This document shows, one piece after another, positions 45,538 through 55,576 of a stretch of DNA of 64,000 bases. Under the pieces are notes generated by a model. It did not search any database, was not told where the DNA came from, and was given only the letters and a program-made list of their open reading frames with translations. The stretch is from Cotesia glomerata. Taxonomy: Eukaryota; Arthropoda; Insecta; Hymenoptera; Braconidae. How positions within the stretch are numbered: the first letter of the stretch is position 1; every line of letters starts with the position of its first letter. The stretch covers positions 17,850,688-17,914,687 of the forward strand of contig NC_058164.1 of assembly GCF_020080835.1 (NCBI RefSeq), given 5' to 3'. The position numbers and the translations under genes were made by a program.

Positions 45538-46005
45538 TGGCTGCGGCCTGCACATTACTAAGTCATGCGCTGGCACTAACCAGTTGTGTGTCACATAGCA
45601 CATTCTACTGTCTGTGAACATTTCTCTGAAACAATACTGAGTGCTGTACGAAACAGTTATCATTGCTATTTGTCTTTCTTCACTAGAAAATAATATGCAC
45701 GCGCCTGAATATATTATAGAATTGCATACATTTTCATGCTTATGATATATTCAACCAATCACGTTACGAATAAATTGATGCCACTTACATTTTATTTCAA
45801 TTTTATTATGGGATACGCTTTAAGAATCGTTTCAATAATTAAGTCAAGTATTAACCATAAATAATAACATCGATTACTGCTCAGATCATTTTTTAAGTAA
45901 GTAATAATCCGTTTTTGCTCAAAAAACTAAGCTCAATGCTACATATTGCATAACCAGTAGAAAGTTGTTGAAAAAACAGCTTAAAAAGATCGAAAATTAT
46001 CTAAA
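45538..46005. other. Non-coding stretch
   Basis: No gene, RNA or repeat border is evident. The 66-codon minus-strand frame at 45463-45663 crosses the element border and is not supported. Confidence 0.4.
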
Positions 46006-46130
46006 ATTATAATTTTGAGCTCGAAGAGCTCAAATTTTGTAATAAGAAACTTTTCGAGCGTTTTGAACTTAGATGTAGCGAGAAGCTCCGGGGAAGGCCT
46101 GCAGGGTCAATTAGTTTTTAGATGTTTCTT
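46005..46130. repeat. Family A closing block, copy 5
   Basis: One GAGCTCGAAGAGCTCAAA palindrome and AGCGAGAAGCTCCGGGGAAG then GCCTGCAGGGTCAA, the family A end in reverse orientation. Confidence 0.6.
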
Positions 46131-46302
46131 TTAACATGACTTCTGAGCTATGGGGACGATGTATCCATAAATCTACATAACTTCAAAAATTGTAATTATA
46201 TCGATTTCTAGGGGACTGTATCTTTCTTATTCTTAAAAAATCCCTCGGATACTACGAATTGTATTTTGACCGGTTGATATGTTAGAGATGTAGCGCAATT
46301 CT

Positions 46303-46474
46303 ACACAGAAAATTTTGTGTTAAAAATTTTTATGTTAAATATTTAACACTTTTTTGTGTTGTTTTAACAGAATAAATGTTATATTTACACATAAAAATGT
46401 TGAATATTTAACACCAAAATTTTTAACACTAAGAAGTTTTTCGACGCAATGACGCAAAATTTTTCACTGTATAA
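46303..46474. mobile_element. Small MITE (TACACAGAAAATTTTGTG)
   Basis: About 170 bases with ends TACACAGAAAATTTTGTG and, inverted, TACAGTGAAAAATTTTGCG. AACATTTTTATGTG-like words repeat inside. Non-coding. Confidence 0.5.
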
Positions 46475-47835
46475 AATATTCGAAAATATGTGTATTTTAT
46501 AGATTTACCCGACTTTTGAGCTAAATTTCGGCAGCCGAAATGGAAGTAGATTTCATATTAAATTCAATTAATTTCAACCGTTAAGCGAAACAAAACGACT
46601 GCAAGTTTCATTGAAATGGACTCAGAATAGATATTTTTTGGTCCGGAATTACATACAAACATGTAAATTGAAGCTTATTTTCTCAACTTTCAGATGCATT
46701 TTATAGAATTTAAATATCTCGACACGTTCAAAAGTTATTAGAAGGAAAAGTAGGGAAAGTATGGAATTGTCGAAATTTTGAAATGCTGTAATTTCTAAAC
46801 TAATTGTCCGATTCAGGACAAATACAATAGTTAAATTTTTATGAAATCTACTAAAAAGTAAGAACCAAAGTTACAAAGATAACCTATTTTTATTAAGCCT
46901 AAACGTTGTTGCTTTAAATGAAGTGCATTCTTTTTACAATACCATTCTTTAATCTATTGTACCTAGTGGAAACTAGTAAAGATTTTGTGTTTTTTAGTAA
47001 CAAAAAATGAAACTATACCTTAAAGATTTCTGGTTCTTAACAATGATGAGAATACAAATAAATTCATGATGAAAGACTTAACGATTTTTAGATTGTTTTT
47101 AAAATAACTGTGTATGTCTATGAAGCTTTAAACTTTATTTCCGCAAAAAAACTGATAAAAAATACACTTTATAGTAATTAGACATTTGTAAAACTCTATA
47201 TACTCACCACGGTGGACAAAAGTTTTATTAACAGTAGATAGTATGAATCCTTTTCTTTATTGTCACTATAATGTCAAACTGATAACATGACAAAACAGTA
47301 TTAGATCTATTGAATGGAATGTATAGGTTGATAAAAAATAAGGATGCGTATCCCATAATAAGTCAAGTCTACTTTTAAAAGAGCACGGTGAATCGACTGA
47401 AAATAATTGCAATACGATCTGACGTATAAATTAATTTATGTAGGCTTATATTAGAAGTGACGATCATAATTATTAGTAGTATTAGTCACGAAATTCAATC
47501 AGCGGAATTTACTACTTGATGGATGTAAGTTTAAAATTTAATTCATAAATAATTAATACTTAGAATTCACGTTTACGACACGTTTTAAAAAAAGATAACT
47601 TTCCGATAACTTCCCGTAAAAAATAACAAATACTTATGAATTATTATCAATATTTATTATGATGAAGTAAAGAACTTCTTTATTATTAAGAAATATTTTT
47701 GATGCTAACAAAACCTTATTAACATAAAAGAAATATTTGTTAGTACCAAACAAGATTTATTAATATTTAATAAATATTTCTGAGGAGAACTTATCGATAG
47801 AAAGCTACACACGAGCCTGTACTAGTGGTGTACAC
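46475..47835. other. Gene-free AT-rich stretch
   Basis: No open frame above background and no element ends found. Short runs such as ATATTTCT/AACATAAAAGAAATATTTGT at 47690-47780 suggest local duplication only. Confidence 0.4.
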
Positions 47836-47945
47836 GGTTCTATGACAATTGATCCCGGACATTTGATAACACGACAACTAATACCGCGACAACTGATAAC
47901 ACGAATATTGATACTAGCGTCAAATGATCCAACAGACAACTGAAC
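47836..47945. repeat. Cluster of GACAACTGATAAC words
   Basis: GGTTCTATGACAATTGATCC followed by repeated CGACAACTGATAACACG words imitates the left end of the 5782-6665 element (GGTTCTGTAACAGTTCAACC). It looks like a solo end of a related 8-bp-duplication element; the partner end was not found. Confidence 0.45.
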
Positions 47946-48479
47946 CCATACTATATGAAATATGATGTACAATGCTATAATATGCCAAATGTTTATTAAA
48001 AATCACCATACTACAATTAGGTACAACTTGTATATAAAATAAATATAATATAATATATAATATAAAAAAATATAAATATAAAATTACACAAATAATCGGG
48101 CGCACAATAATAAATATAAATTATTTAATAATATTATGCGCAATTCCACGAAGATATGTTGACAGATTATCTCGAGAATATTCATTTATAATCGAACCAC
48201 AGTGGTTCGATTGGCACTTCTAAAAAGTGAATATTCACTTATTCAAGTGAATTTTGTAGTAATCTATTTCTTTCGTTTTATAATTTATTCAAGTTATAAC
48301 TATACTCTTTACAATATTCGGATGAAGTTAATTAAATCTCACAATAAATAATCAATCCCGTAGAATATAGTTATCAGAAAACAATACAATAGATAAAGTT
48401 CGTGTATAAATAATAATGTCAATATAGTACTTCGCGATTACAATAATACGATGCGTGAAATAAAGGAAAATAGGATGTG

Positions 48480-48665
48480 TCCTAGACCGTAGGTGTGTAT
48501 ATCTCAGTGGCTGAGGAAAATCTGCCTCATGCCCTTTGACTCTTGAGGGTGTTAGCCTTTGCTAACACTTAGCGTTGGTCTTGGGGTCCCGTGACGTCAT
48601 GAGCCCCTTGAATGCCGGGGAAGGGATTTTATGGCCCAAAGAGTACGGTGGTTGACGCAAAATTT
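48480..48665. other. Unassigned GC-richer block with a perfect hairpin
   Basis: The block stands out in base composition. It holds a perfect 8-bp stem with a 4-base loop, GTGTTAGCCTTTGCTAACAC (48549-48568), and GGGGTCCCGTGACGTCATGA then GCCCC, another partial inverted repeat. It could be a small structured RNA, a SINE head or part of an unrecognised element. No ORF is convincing. Confidence 0.3.
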
Positions 48666-48827
48666 CCGAGAGTGGAAAAGTACTCCCACAATTTTCACTA
48701 ATTCATGTTTATAAACACTCTATAGAGAGTACAACTTAACATAAACGTTTACTTTTGTCTACATATATTTTGATCTTGACATTCAGCGCGAAACTGCCTG
48801 CATCAAGCTGAGTAATTTTATATTCCA

Positions 48828-50850
48828 CTAGCAATTTGCCTCGGCTCAGCACAAGTATTTAACAAAAATTTTCAAATTATTCATAATATAAGATAGCCTC
48901 CCGAGTCGAAATTCGAGTTCCGTTTTAACCGTAATTTTTTCCCATCTCAATTTTACGGTCAAAACAGACTTGGCGCTGTATTGATAGCTCATTTAAACTG
49001 AGCCTGGTTTCACCGTAACTAGTGGAGTTTTGTCCCATTGTACCACGATTACGGTCAAACCAGGCTTGAAATAATAATAATAATAAATAATAAATTAAAT
49101 TTTAAAATACTTAGGGGTACGTGTTCAAATCCAACTGAAATCCCATTTATTTATTTTCTTTTGTTTTAATCACTGCAATAATAATTATTATTATTATGAA
49201 TAATAATAATTATTATTATGAATAATAATAATTATTATTATGAATAATAATTATTATTATTATTATGAATAATAATTATTATTATTATGAATAATAATTA
49301 TTATTGTTATAAAAAATAAGTAGTAGTAATTAATAATAATTGTCATTAACATAAAAATTTGTAACTAACAATTATTACAATTACTACTATCAAAATCGTT
49401 TATGAGCACAAAAAAATATATAAATTAATTTTGTAATAAAAAAAAACAAAAATGAATGATTTCCTAAATTTGGGAGAGTTTTTTTTTATGAACAGGGGTT
49501 ATTTATTGTCCAGTTTGTACAGATTAAGGAGTAAGGAGATAGGAGGAAAGGATTACTTATGATAATTTAACCTAATACGCTTCGTAAATAAAGAAATAAA
49601 TAAAAATCGCTTTGCCCTAACCGAGAACCGAACTCGGAACCTATCGCTCGCCAAGACTTACGCGCTACCCGCATCGCTACACGGCCGATTGGTAAAAAGC
49701 GAATCTCAGTAGTCTCATAAACTTTTTAAATGATGCGTCTTGAAATGACTAAGTTCTGAGTGGAATCTGAAAAAGAACTTTACGGGGAAATTAATTAAAT
49801 GAATAATAATAATTTTATTATTATTTCTATTGTTTATTATTATTATTTATAGACATTCAAAATTGAAATTTAGCTTCCCATTCTCAATTATTTATCTTAT
49901 ACTTCTAATTTCAATTGTAAGATTAAGTAATTGCTTATTTTCACGGGGTGTGAAATCAACATGATTAGATTATTTTCTATTTAATAGATATTTTTTTTTT
50001 TTTAGAGTAAATCTAAAATAGAAAAATTTTTTTCAAAAATGTTTTCAAAAACAAATTATGAAAAATTTCTAATTTTGGGTTAAAAAAAAGTTTTAGCAAA
50101 ATATCGAAAAATCGATAATTTAAAAATTTTTTTTTTTCTACCTGTAAAATATTTTTTTTTATCAGAGTAAATCTAAAATAGAAAAATTTTTTTTAATTTT
50201 TTGAAAAATTTGAATTTTATATATTTCCTGCGATATTTATTTTACCTGCGATTCTTATATATTTTAAAATATTTTGCAGTGAAAATATGTGAACTAAGCT
50301 GAATTTAGAAAAGAATGATATTTTTTTTCCAAAATTCAAATTTTTGAAAAAAAAACCCTTCTCTGAGATTATTATTATTATTATTTCATTTTTAATTTTT
50401 AAATGTCAACTTTTCATGTTTTTTATTAATTTGAATTTTCGCGCCTAAGAACTACAAGATGGCAAGAGAAATAATAATAATCAACAAGACGACAAATATA
50501 GTAATAATATTTATAATGATAATATTATACTCCTAGAAATTTTTACGGTCAAAACAGACGTGCGTACGCCTATTTTAACCGTATTTATTCTCCGATACTG
50601 TCTTGTACGGTCAAAACAGACTCGATTTTCAGCGGCATATTAGACTTTAAAGAGTTGGCACATTTTACGGTCAAAACGGGACTCGAATTTTGACTCGGGC
50701 TATGTCACCCGGGGATAGTGTATCTTTACAACCGTGAAAGAATTTTTCAAATCGGTTCAGTAGTTTTGGAGCCTATTCAATGCAAACGAACAAACAAACA
50801 AACAAACAAACAAACAATCAAATCTTTCCTCTTTATAATATTAGTATAGA
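48828..50850 (-). mobile_element. Helitron (2.0 kb), non-autonomous
   Basis: On the minus strand it starts TCTATACTAATATTATAAAG, followed by a (TTTG)n run and CTACTGAACCGATTTGAAAA, a 5' end familiar from insect Helitrons. It ends GCCGAGGCAAATTGCTAG with A before and T after. The interior has ACGGTCAAAACAGAC words near both ends (48950-49060 and 50545-50670), ATT/AAT microsatellites and a tRNA-like block. No Rep/helicase frame is present. Confidence 0.75.
49614..49685 (-). repeat. tRNA-like sequence inside the Helitron
   Basis: On the minus strand a 5-bp T-stem (CCGAG/CTCGG) encloses a 7-base loop TTCGGTT, and TAGCGATGCGGGTAGCGCG resembles a D-arm with box A. The acceptor stem and anticodon arm are weak. 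It is related to the block at 321-405. A tRNA pseudogene or tRNA-derived SINE carried by the Helitron is more likely than a working tRNA. Confidence 0.5.
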
Positions 50851-51035
50851 TTACCGATTGTTCAGCTTGCAGCAGCTCTATGAAAGTCCATAAGTTAACG
50901 TGGGCTTTTTCGACGTGATTATGCTCAATGTCTTTACTCGGTCAATACTAAACCAGAACTACTCATATAAGTATACCCGATGTACTTCGTCTCTCACAAA
51001 TATTTCGACAGCTCTTATTGTCTGTCGATACCTCT

Positions 51036-51198
51036 AACTATATACTTTTTAACTTCCCGCTAAGAAAATTGAAAATTTTCAAAAATCGGAAAGTTATTGT
51101 TTTCACCCCGTTTTTTGAAAACCGAGTTTTCATCAGATCTCGACGTTTTGAGGTCCTAGGAAGCTTTCCTGACTATTTCCGCGGTGATGTCACCGTGT

Positions 51199-51296
<98 letters not shown>

Positions 51297-51705
51297 AAAT
51301 CTCTCATAACTTTTGTTATGTCCTTTGTAATGTTTTTTTCAGAATTTCTATGAAATTTTTAGTCTGACCAGTTTACGCTCAAAAATTTTCTAAAGAACTC
51401 AAAAAACTGCGTTGAATGCCGTAAACCGCGAAGAAATCGGTTAATTCATTCAAAAGTTATTGCGGTTTGAAAATTCAAAAAATAGTGTTCTATAAAACTT
51501 CCATTAGCCTTTTGAGCTCGAAGAGCTCAAAAGCACAGAACAGCGATTTATTTGAGCTCGGAGAGCTCAAGATTACACATAAATTATATTTTTGAGCTCG
51601 AAGAGCTTAAAAAATAAGTGAATTGTTGAGCACTTAGGTATGGAGGTAGCGGGAAGTTGCAGGGATGGCCTTTAGGGTCAACCGTTTTCCTAATTTTTAC
51701 TCTTA
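51036..51705. repeat. Family A copy with an unoccupied (GT)n site
   Basis: Runs from AACTTCCCGCTAAGAAAATT through GAGTTTTCATCAGATCTCGA, a (GT)n run at 51197-51292, CTCTCATAACTTTTG, TTATTGCGGTTTGAAAATT and GAGCTC palindromes to GGATGGCCTTTAGGGTCAAC. The GT run is uninterrupted here, whereas the same place in other copies carries LINEs. The 111-codon plus-strand frame through the GT run is an artefact. Confidence 0.75.
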
Positions 51706-51836
51706 TCTGCTAAAGTTAATCGGCTAAAGTCATAAATAATAACTAAATATTTTATGCTATACTGTTCTACTTACAACTAATAGAAAGACAATAAACTAAA
51801 ATATTGGGAATTTTTCTATCTCTAGGAAAACTCAGC

Positions 51837-51837
<1 letters not shown>

Positions 51838-51898
<61 letters not shown>
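51838..51898. repeat. (TA)n microsatellite, left flank of transposon C
   Basis: About 30 TA units ending at the TTAGGGTG border. Confidence 0.9.
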
Positions 51899-51902
<4 letters not shown>

Positions 51903-52649
51903 GGTGATTCAAAAAAATCGAATATTTTTTTTTTAACTTTTGAAATTGAAAAGTTGGTTCTCAGGCACCTCTAGAAAATTCTCACCAAATTTGAGCTCTT
52001 AATATTGATAGGAAGATTATCCTCATCACAGTTTTACATTTTTCGTTAATCTTTTATAAAAAAAATCATATCTCATTATCAATCAATTTTTTAATCACAT
52101 CTTTATACATATTTTTGTAGGAAATTGAATGATCTACAAAAAAAATCTAATATGTATAAGCGATTACATTGACCATTTCAAAGATATCCGAGATCAAAGT
52201 TCAAAGAATTTATAAAAAAAAAATTTTTTTTTATTAATTTCCTATCACATTGGAAAATAATAATTGTCAAATAAATATGCAATATTTTTGTAGGAAATTT
52301 AACGCTCTACAAAAAAGGTCTGATATGTTTAATTGATTACTCCAACCGTTTAAAAGATATTCGTATCCGAACCCCAATGCTTTCTGATTTCAATAATTTT
52401 TTAATAACTTTTTCAAATTTATCTATTAAATTCATGACTTTTTGAAATTTTTACGAGAATTTTAGCTTATATTAATTGAATTAAAGTTTTTTAATCTTTT
52501 TTTAACCTTTTTCATGAATGTAAAGAAGCTTTACTTTTAGAAAAAGAGAATTATACGTCTGTTTTTATTACTTAGAGATAAATTAAAATCTATTTTTGAG
52601 AAATAAAGGTTCTTATTTTAGAAATATCATAATACATATAAATAAAAAA

Positions 52650-53346
52650 TTAGGAAAACGGTTGACCCTGAAGGCCATCCCTGCAACTTCCCGCCAATTC
52701 TATACCTAAACGCTTGAAATTGCACTTATGACGTTTTAGAGCTCTTCGAGCTCTTAAATACAATTTGTGTATTATTTTGAGCTCTCCGAGCTCAAAAAAA
52801 TAGCTTTTGTATGCTTTTCAGCTCTTCGAGCTCAAAAGTTTGATAGAAGTTTAATAAAACACTATTTTTTTGATTTTCAAATCGCAATAACTTTTAAATG
52901 AATGAACCGATTTTCATGCGGTTGGCGACATTCGACGCAGTTTTATCATCCTCATAAGTGATTTTCAGGTTTTTATTGATCGAACCAAAAATTTCGGAGT
53001 AATCCCGAAAAAACACTTTTTTCGGTTTTCTTTCGTTCACGATATCTCTCGAACAAATCAACCGATTTTGACCGGATTGGCGGCGTTCGGCGTGGTTTTT
53101 CAAGCTTAAGAGCGGATTAGTTTTTGAAGTTGATCGATAGAGCCGTTTAAAAGATATTCCAAAAAAAACACTTTCAAGAATGATTTTTTTCTTATTTTTT
53201 TTGAGATTTTTCAAGATTTCTTTGAATCTATCGGTCCGAATCGGTTCAAATTCTCAGGAAATCTAAGTTCAGGGGAACTCTTTAGAACGCCGTTTAGTTC
53301 GTTCCGATCGGTTCAGTCGTTCAAAAGTTATAAGCGAGTCACATAG

Positions 53347-53425
<79 letters not shown>
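52650..53425. repeat. Family A copy with (AC)n, hosting LINEs A and B
   Basis: Starts TAGGAAAACGGTTGACCCTG, passes through GAGCTC palindromes and the GATATCTCTCGAAC blocks, and reaches (AC)n at 53347-53425. The other half resumes at 58820 (AC run, then CGTCGAGATCTGATGAAAAC and GCGGGAAGTTAAAAAGG at 58985-59003). The 106-codon minus-strand frame here is repeat sequence. Confidence 0.7.
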
Positions 53426-53426
<1 letters not shown>

Positions 53427-54541
53427 GAAATCACATCACAACCATTTATCCGTTATCTGGGAGTGATGCTGGATGCACGACTCAACTTCAAACAGCAGGT
53501 GGAACATGTCAGTGCCAAAGCGTCAGTAGTGAGGGCTAGTCTCGCACGGCTGATGCCTAACATCGGAGGCCCAATGCAGAGCAGGAGGCTACTATTGTCA
53601 TCAGTAGTCACATCAGTGCTCACTTACGGAATATCCATTTGGGCTGATGCACTGGAAACCCAAGAATCATGGAGAAAAGCTGGACCAATATACCGACTGA
53701 GTGCCCTACGAGTAGCTAGTGCCTTCCGCACTATATCAGAAGAAGCAGTGTGCGTCATTGCTGGAACCCTACCTCTTAGAGTTCTAGCAGAGGAAAGACG
53801 GGCCCTTTACCAACGAAAAAGGTCAACTGCACTGAGCCCGGAAGAACTTAGAATTGAAGAACGGCAGAAGAGCATAGGCCGATGGCAACTACAATGGGAT
53901 GCTGCAGAGAAGGGTAGGTGGACGCACCGTCTCATACCTCGGGTCGACATTTGGCTTAACCGGAATCACGGTGAGGTCAATTACTATCTTACGCAGATGT
54001 TGTCGGGACATGGGTGTTTTCGAGAGTATCTACACCGCTTTAAGCACGATGACTCTTCGGAGTGCCCGTCCTGCCCAGGAGCTGCTGAAGACGCGGAGCA
54101 CGTCTTCTTTGTATGTCCTCGTTTCGATCCACAGCGTGAAGAACTGGAGAGGATCCTGAACCAGAGAATGCAACCAGATTCACTAGTAGAAGCAATGTTG
54201 TCATCAGAAGCTGCCTGGAACGCTACCAACACGTTTGCAACAGAAGTCCTTAAAGACTTGCGTTCCACCGAAAGAAAAAGAGCAAATAGCAGAAGATAGA
54301 AGGAAGATAGTTAACACCTTAGCCACCAGAAGGAAGAGCAGTAGCTAGATCCTCCCTTCACGAAGTAATGCCTGACGGCGGTTTCCATGAGGGATTAGAG
54401 GAAAGAAGGAAAAGGGGTTTAGGGTTTAGTGGGTAGGGGCGTTAGTGTCGAGTTAGTATGACGCTGCGTCGAGTCGCCACATATCCAGGCCAAACAGCTA
54501 TGCCTAGAATCCGTAAAAAGGATTCCCCCCCCTACAAAAGC

Positions 54542-54544
<3 letters not shown>
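53424..54544 (+). mobile_element. AC-targeted LINE (copy A), 5'-truncated
   Basis: The copy begins abruptly at AAGAAATCACATCACAACC, inside the reverse transcriptase-distal part of ORF2, right after an (AC)n run. It ends with the common 3' untranslated region, the GAATCC/GGATTC hairpin (54507-54525) and another CA run. Truncation at the 5' end is the usual result of incomplete target-primed reverse transcription. Confidence 0.9.
53425..54299 (+). pseudogene. LINE ORF2 C-terminal part (copy A)
   Basis: The frame is open from the truncation point to the stop at 54297-54299, about 290 codons (first ATG 53463). It covers the thumb and C-terminal region after the reverse transcriptase, with YLGVMLDARLNFKQQVEH, GTLPLRVLAEERR and the C-x2-C...H-x4-C knuckle ECPSCPG...HVFFVCPRF. 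Its start and catalytic domains are absent. It is close to copies B and C. Confidence 0.85.

Positions 54545-54580
<36 letters not shown>
54545..54580. repeat. (CA)n between LINEs A and B
   Basis: About 18 CA units between the 3' end of copy A and the 5' end of copy B. Copy B thus used the AC tract left beside copy A as its own target, or both entered one longer tract. Confidence 0.85.
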
Positions 54581-54582
<2 letters not shown>

Positions 54583-54802
54583 GGGGCAGAAGAGATACTG
54601 CTACCGGGCGCGTCTCCCCGAGCGGATGGGAGAACGCTCGCTGTCCTTGGATGACACCTAATCTCTTAGTTGATGAGGTACAGCGGGTAGGAGCCAAGCA
54701 AAATAACCAAACAAAATAAGCTCCCGTGGACAAAACTCCCCTTTAATGGGTTGGTCACACTAACTGACCTAGCAAGACGATTGGTTCCCAGAAAAACCTC
54801 TG

Positions 54803-55576
54803 GTGCCTCCACCGAAGCCGAACCAGAAGCCAAGAAGAACAGCAACGAGACCGGAGGCACTTATTATCCGTCCAGCGAACAAAGATAAGTATTCTGAAAT
54901 ACTTACACGGATCAAGGCGGACGTTCGCCCAGATCAGGTCCGCAACACAGTCGAGAAGATACGCAGGACCGCGACAGGGAACATTCTCATCACGCTGTCG
55001 AAAGGCAGTAGTGATAGAGGTAAAGACCTGCAGAAGACTATCGCGGGAATACTTAAGGAGGACGCAAATGTCATTAGTACAGGACCTGAAGAAGACCTGG
55101 AAATTCGCGATATTGATGATACTACAACTAAAGATGACATTCTAACAGCTTTACAAGAGGCAGCTGGAAACGATTGTGGTATAACAGTAGAGGCCATTAA
55201 AATTCGTAAGGTCTTACGTAGCAGAACACAAATTGCGTCGGTGACTCTGGCAGCAACGGTAGCGCAGAAAGTGGTAGGAGAACACGGTAAGATTAGGATC
55301 GGCTGGACCAATTGTCGTATTAGAACAGTACTAAGACCAGTCCGATGTTATAAATGCTGGCATTTTGGACACCGTGCGGTTCAGTGCACAAGTAAAGTCG
55401 ACCGCTCCAAACTTTGCATTAAATGTGGAGAAGAGGGACACAAAATCGCCGAATGTAATAAGCCTGCTAAATGCGCACATCAATCCGGTACAGAGAATAA
55501 CGCCCATCATGCCGGCACAAGCAGATGCCCAGTATACCAAGAGGCACTCAAGAAGATAACTGATAAACGAAAATGA
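54803..55576 (+). CDS. LINE ORF1 gag-like protein (copy B), N-terminally shortened
   Basis: 257 codons in the R1-type gag family, which coats the LINE RNA. The core has EALIIRPANKDKY and LEIRDIDDTTTKDD. Two good CCHC knuckles follow, C182-x2-C185-x4-H190-x4-C195 and C205-x2-C208-x4-H213-x4-C218. The third is damaged: copy C has CALC where this copy has CAHQ. The coiled-coil region seen in copy C (residues 1-140 there) is absent because of an internal deletion upstream; the ATG at 54803 is the first available one. The stop overlaps the ORF2 start as ATGA. Confidence 0.8.
   Translation: MPPPKPNQKPRRTATRPEALIIRPANKDKYSEILTRIKADVRPDQVRNTVEKIRRTATGNILITLSKGSSDRGKDLQKTIAGILKEDANVISTGPEEDLEIRDIDDTTTKDDILTALQEAAGNDCGITVEAIKIRKVLRSRTQIASVTLAATVAQKVVGEHGKIRIGWTNCRIRTVLRPVRCYKCWHFGHRAVQCTSKVDRSKLCIKCGEEGHKIAECNKPAKCAHQSGTENNAHHAGTSRCPVYQEALKKITDKRK

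Noticed and set aside
49614..49685. Functional tRNA gene
   Set aside because: Only the T-arm and a D-arm-like word fit; acceptor and anticodon arms do not pair well.
51018..51353. 111-codon plus-strand frame with a Val-Cys run
   Set aside because: Produced by the (GT)n run inside a family A repeat.
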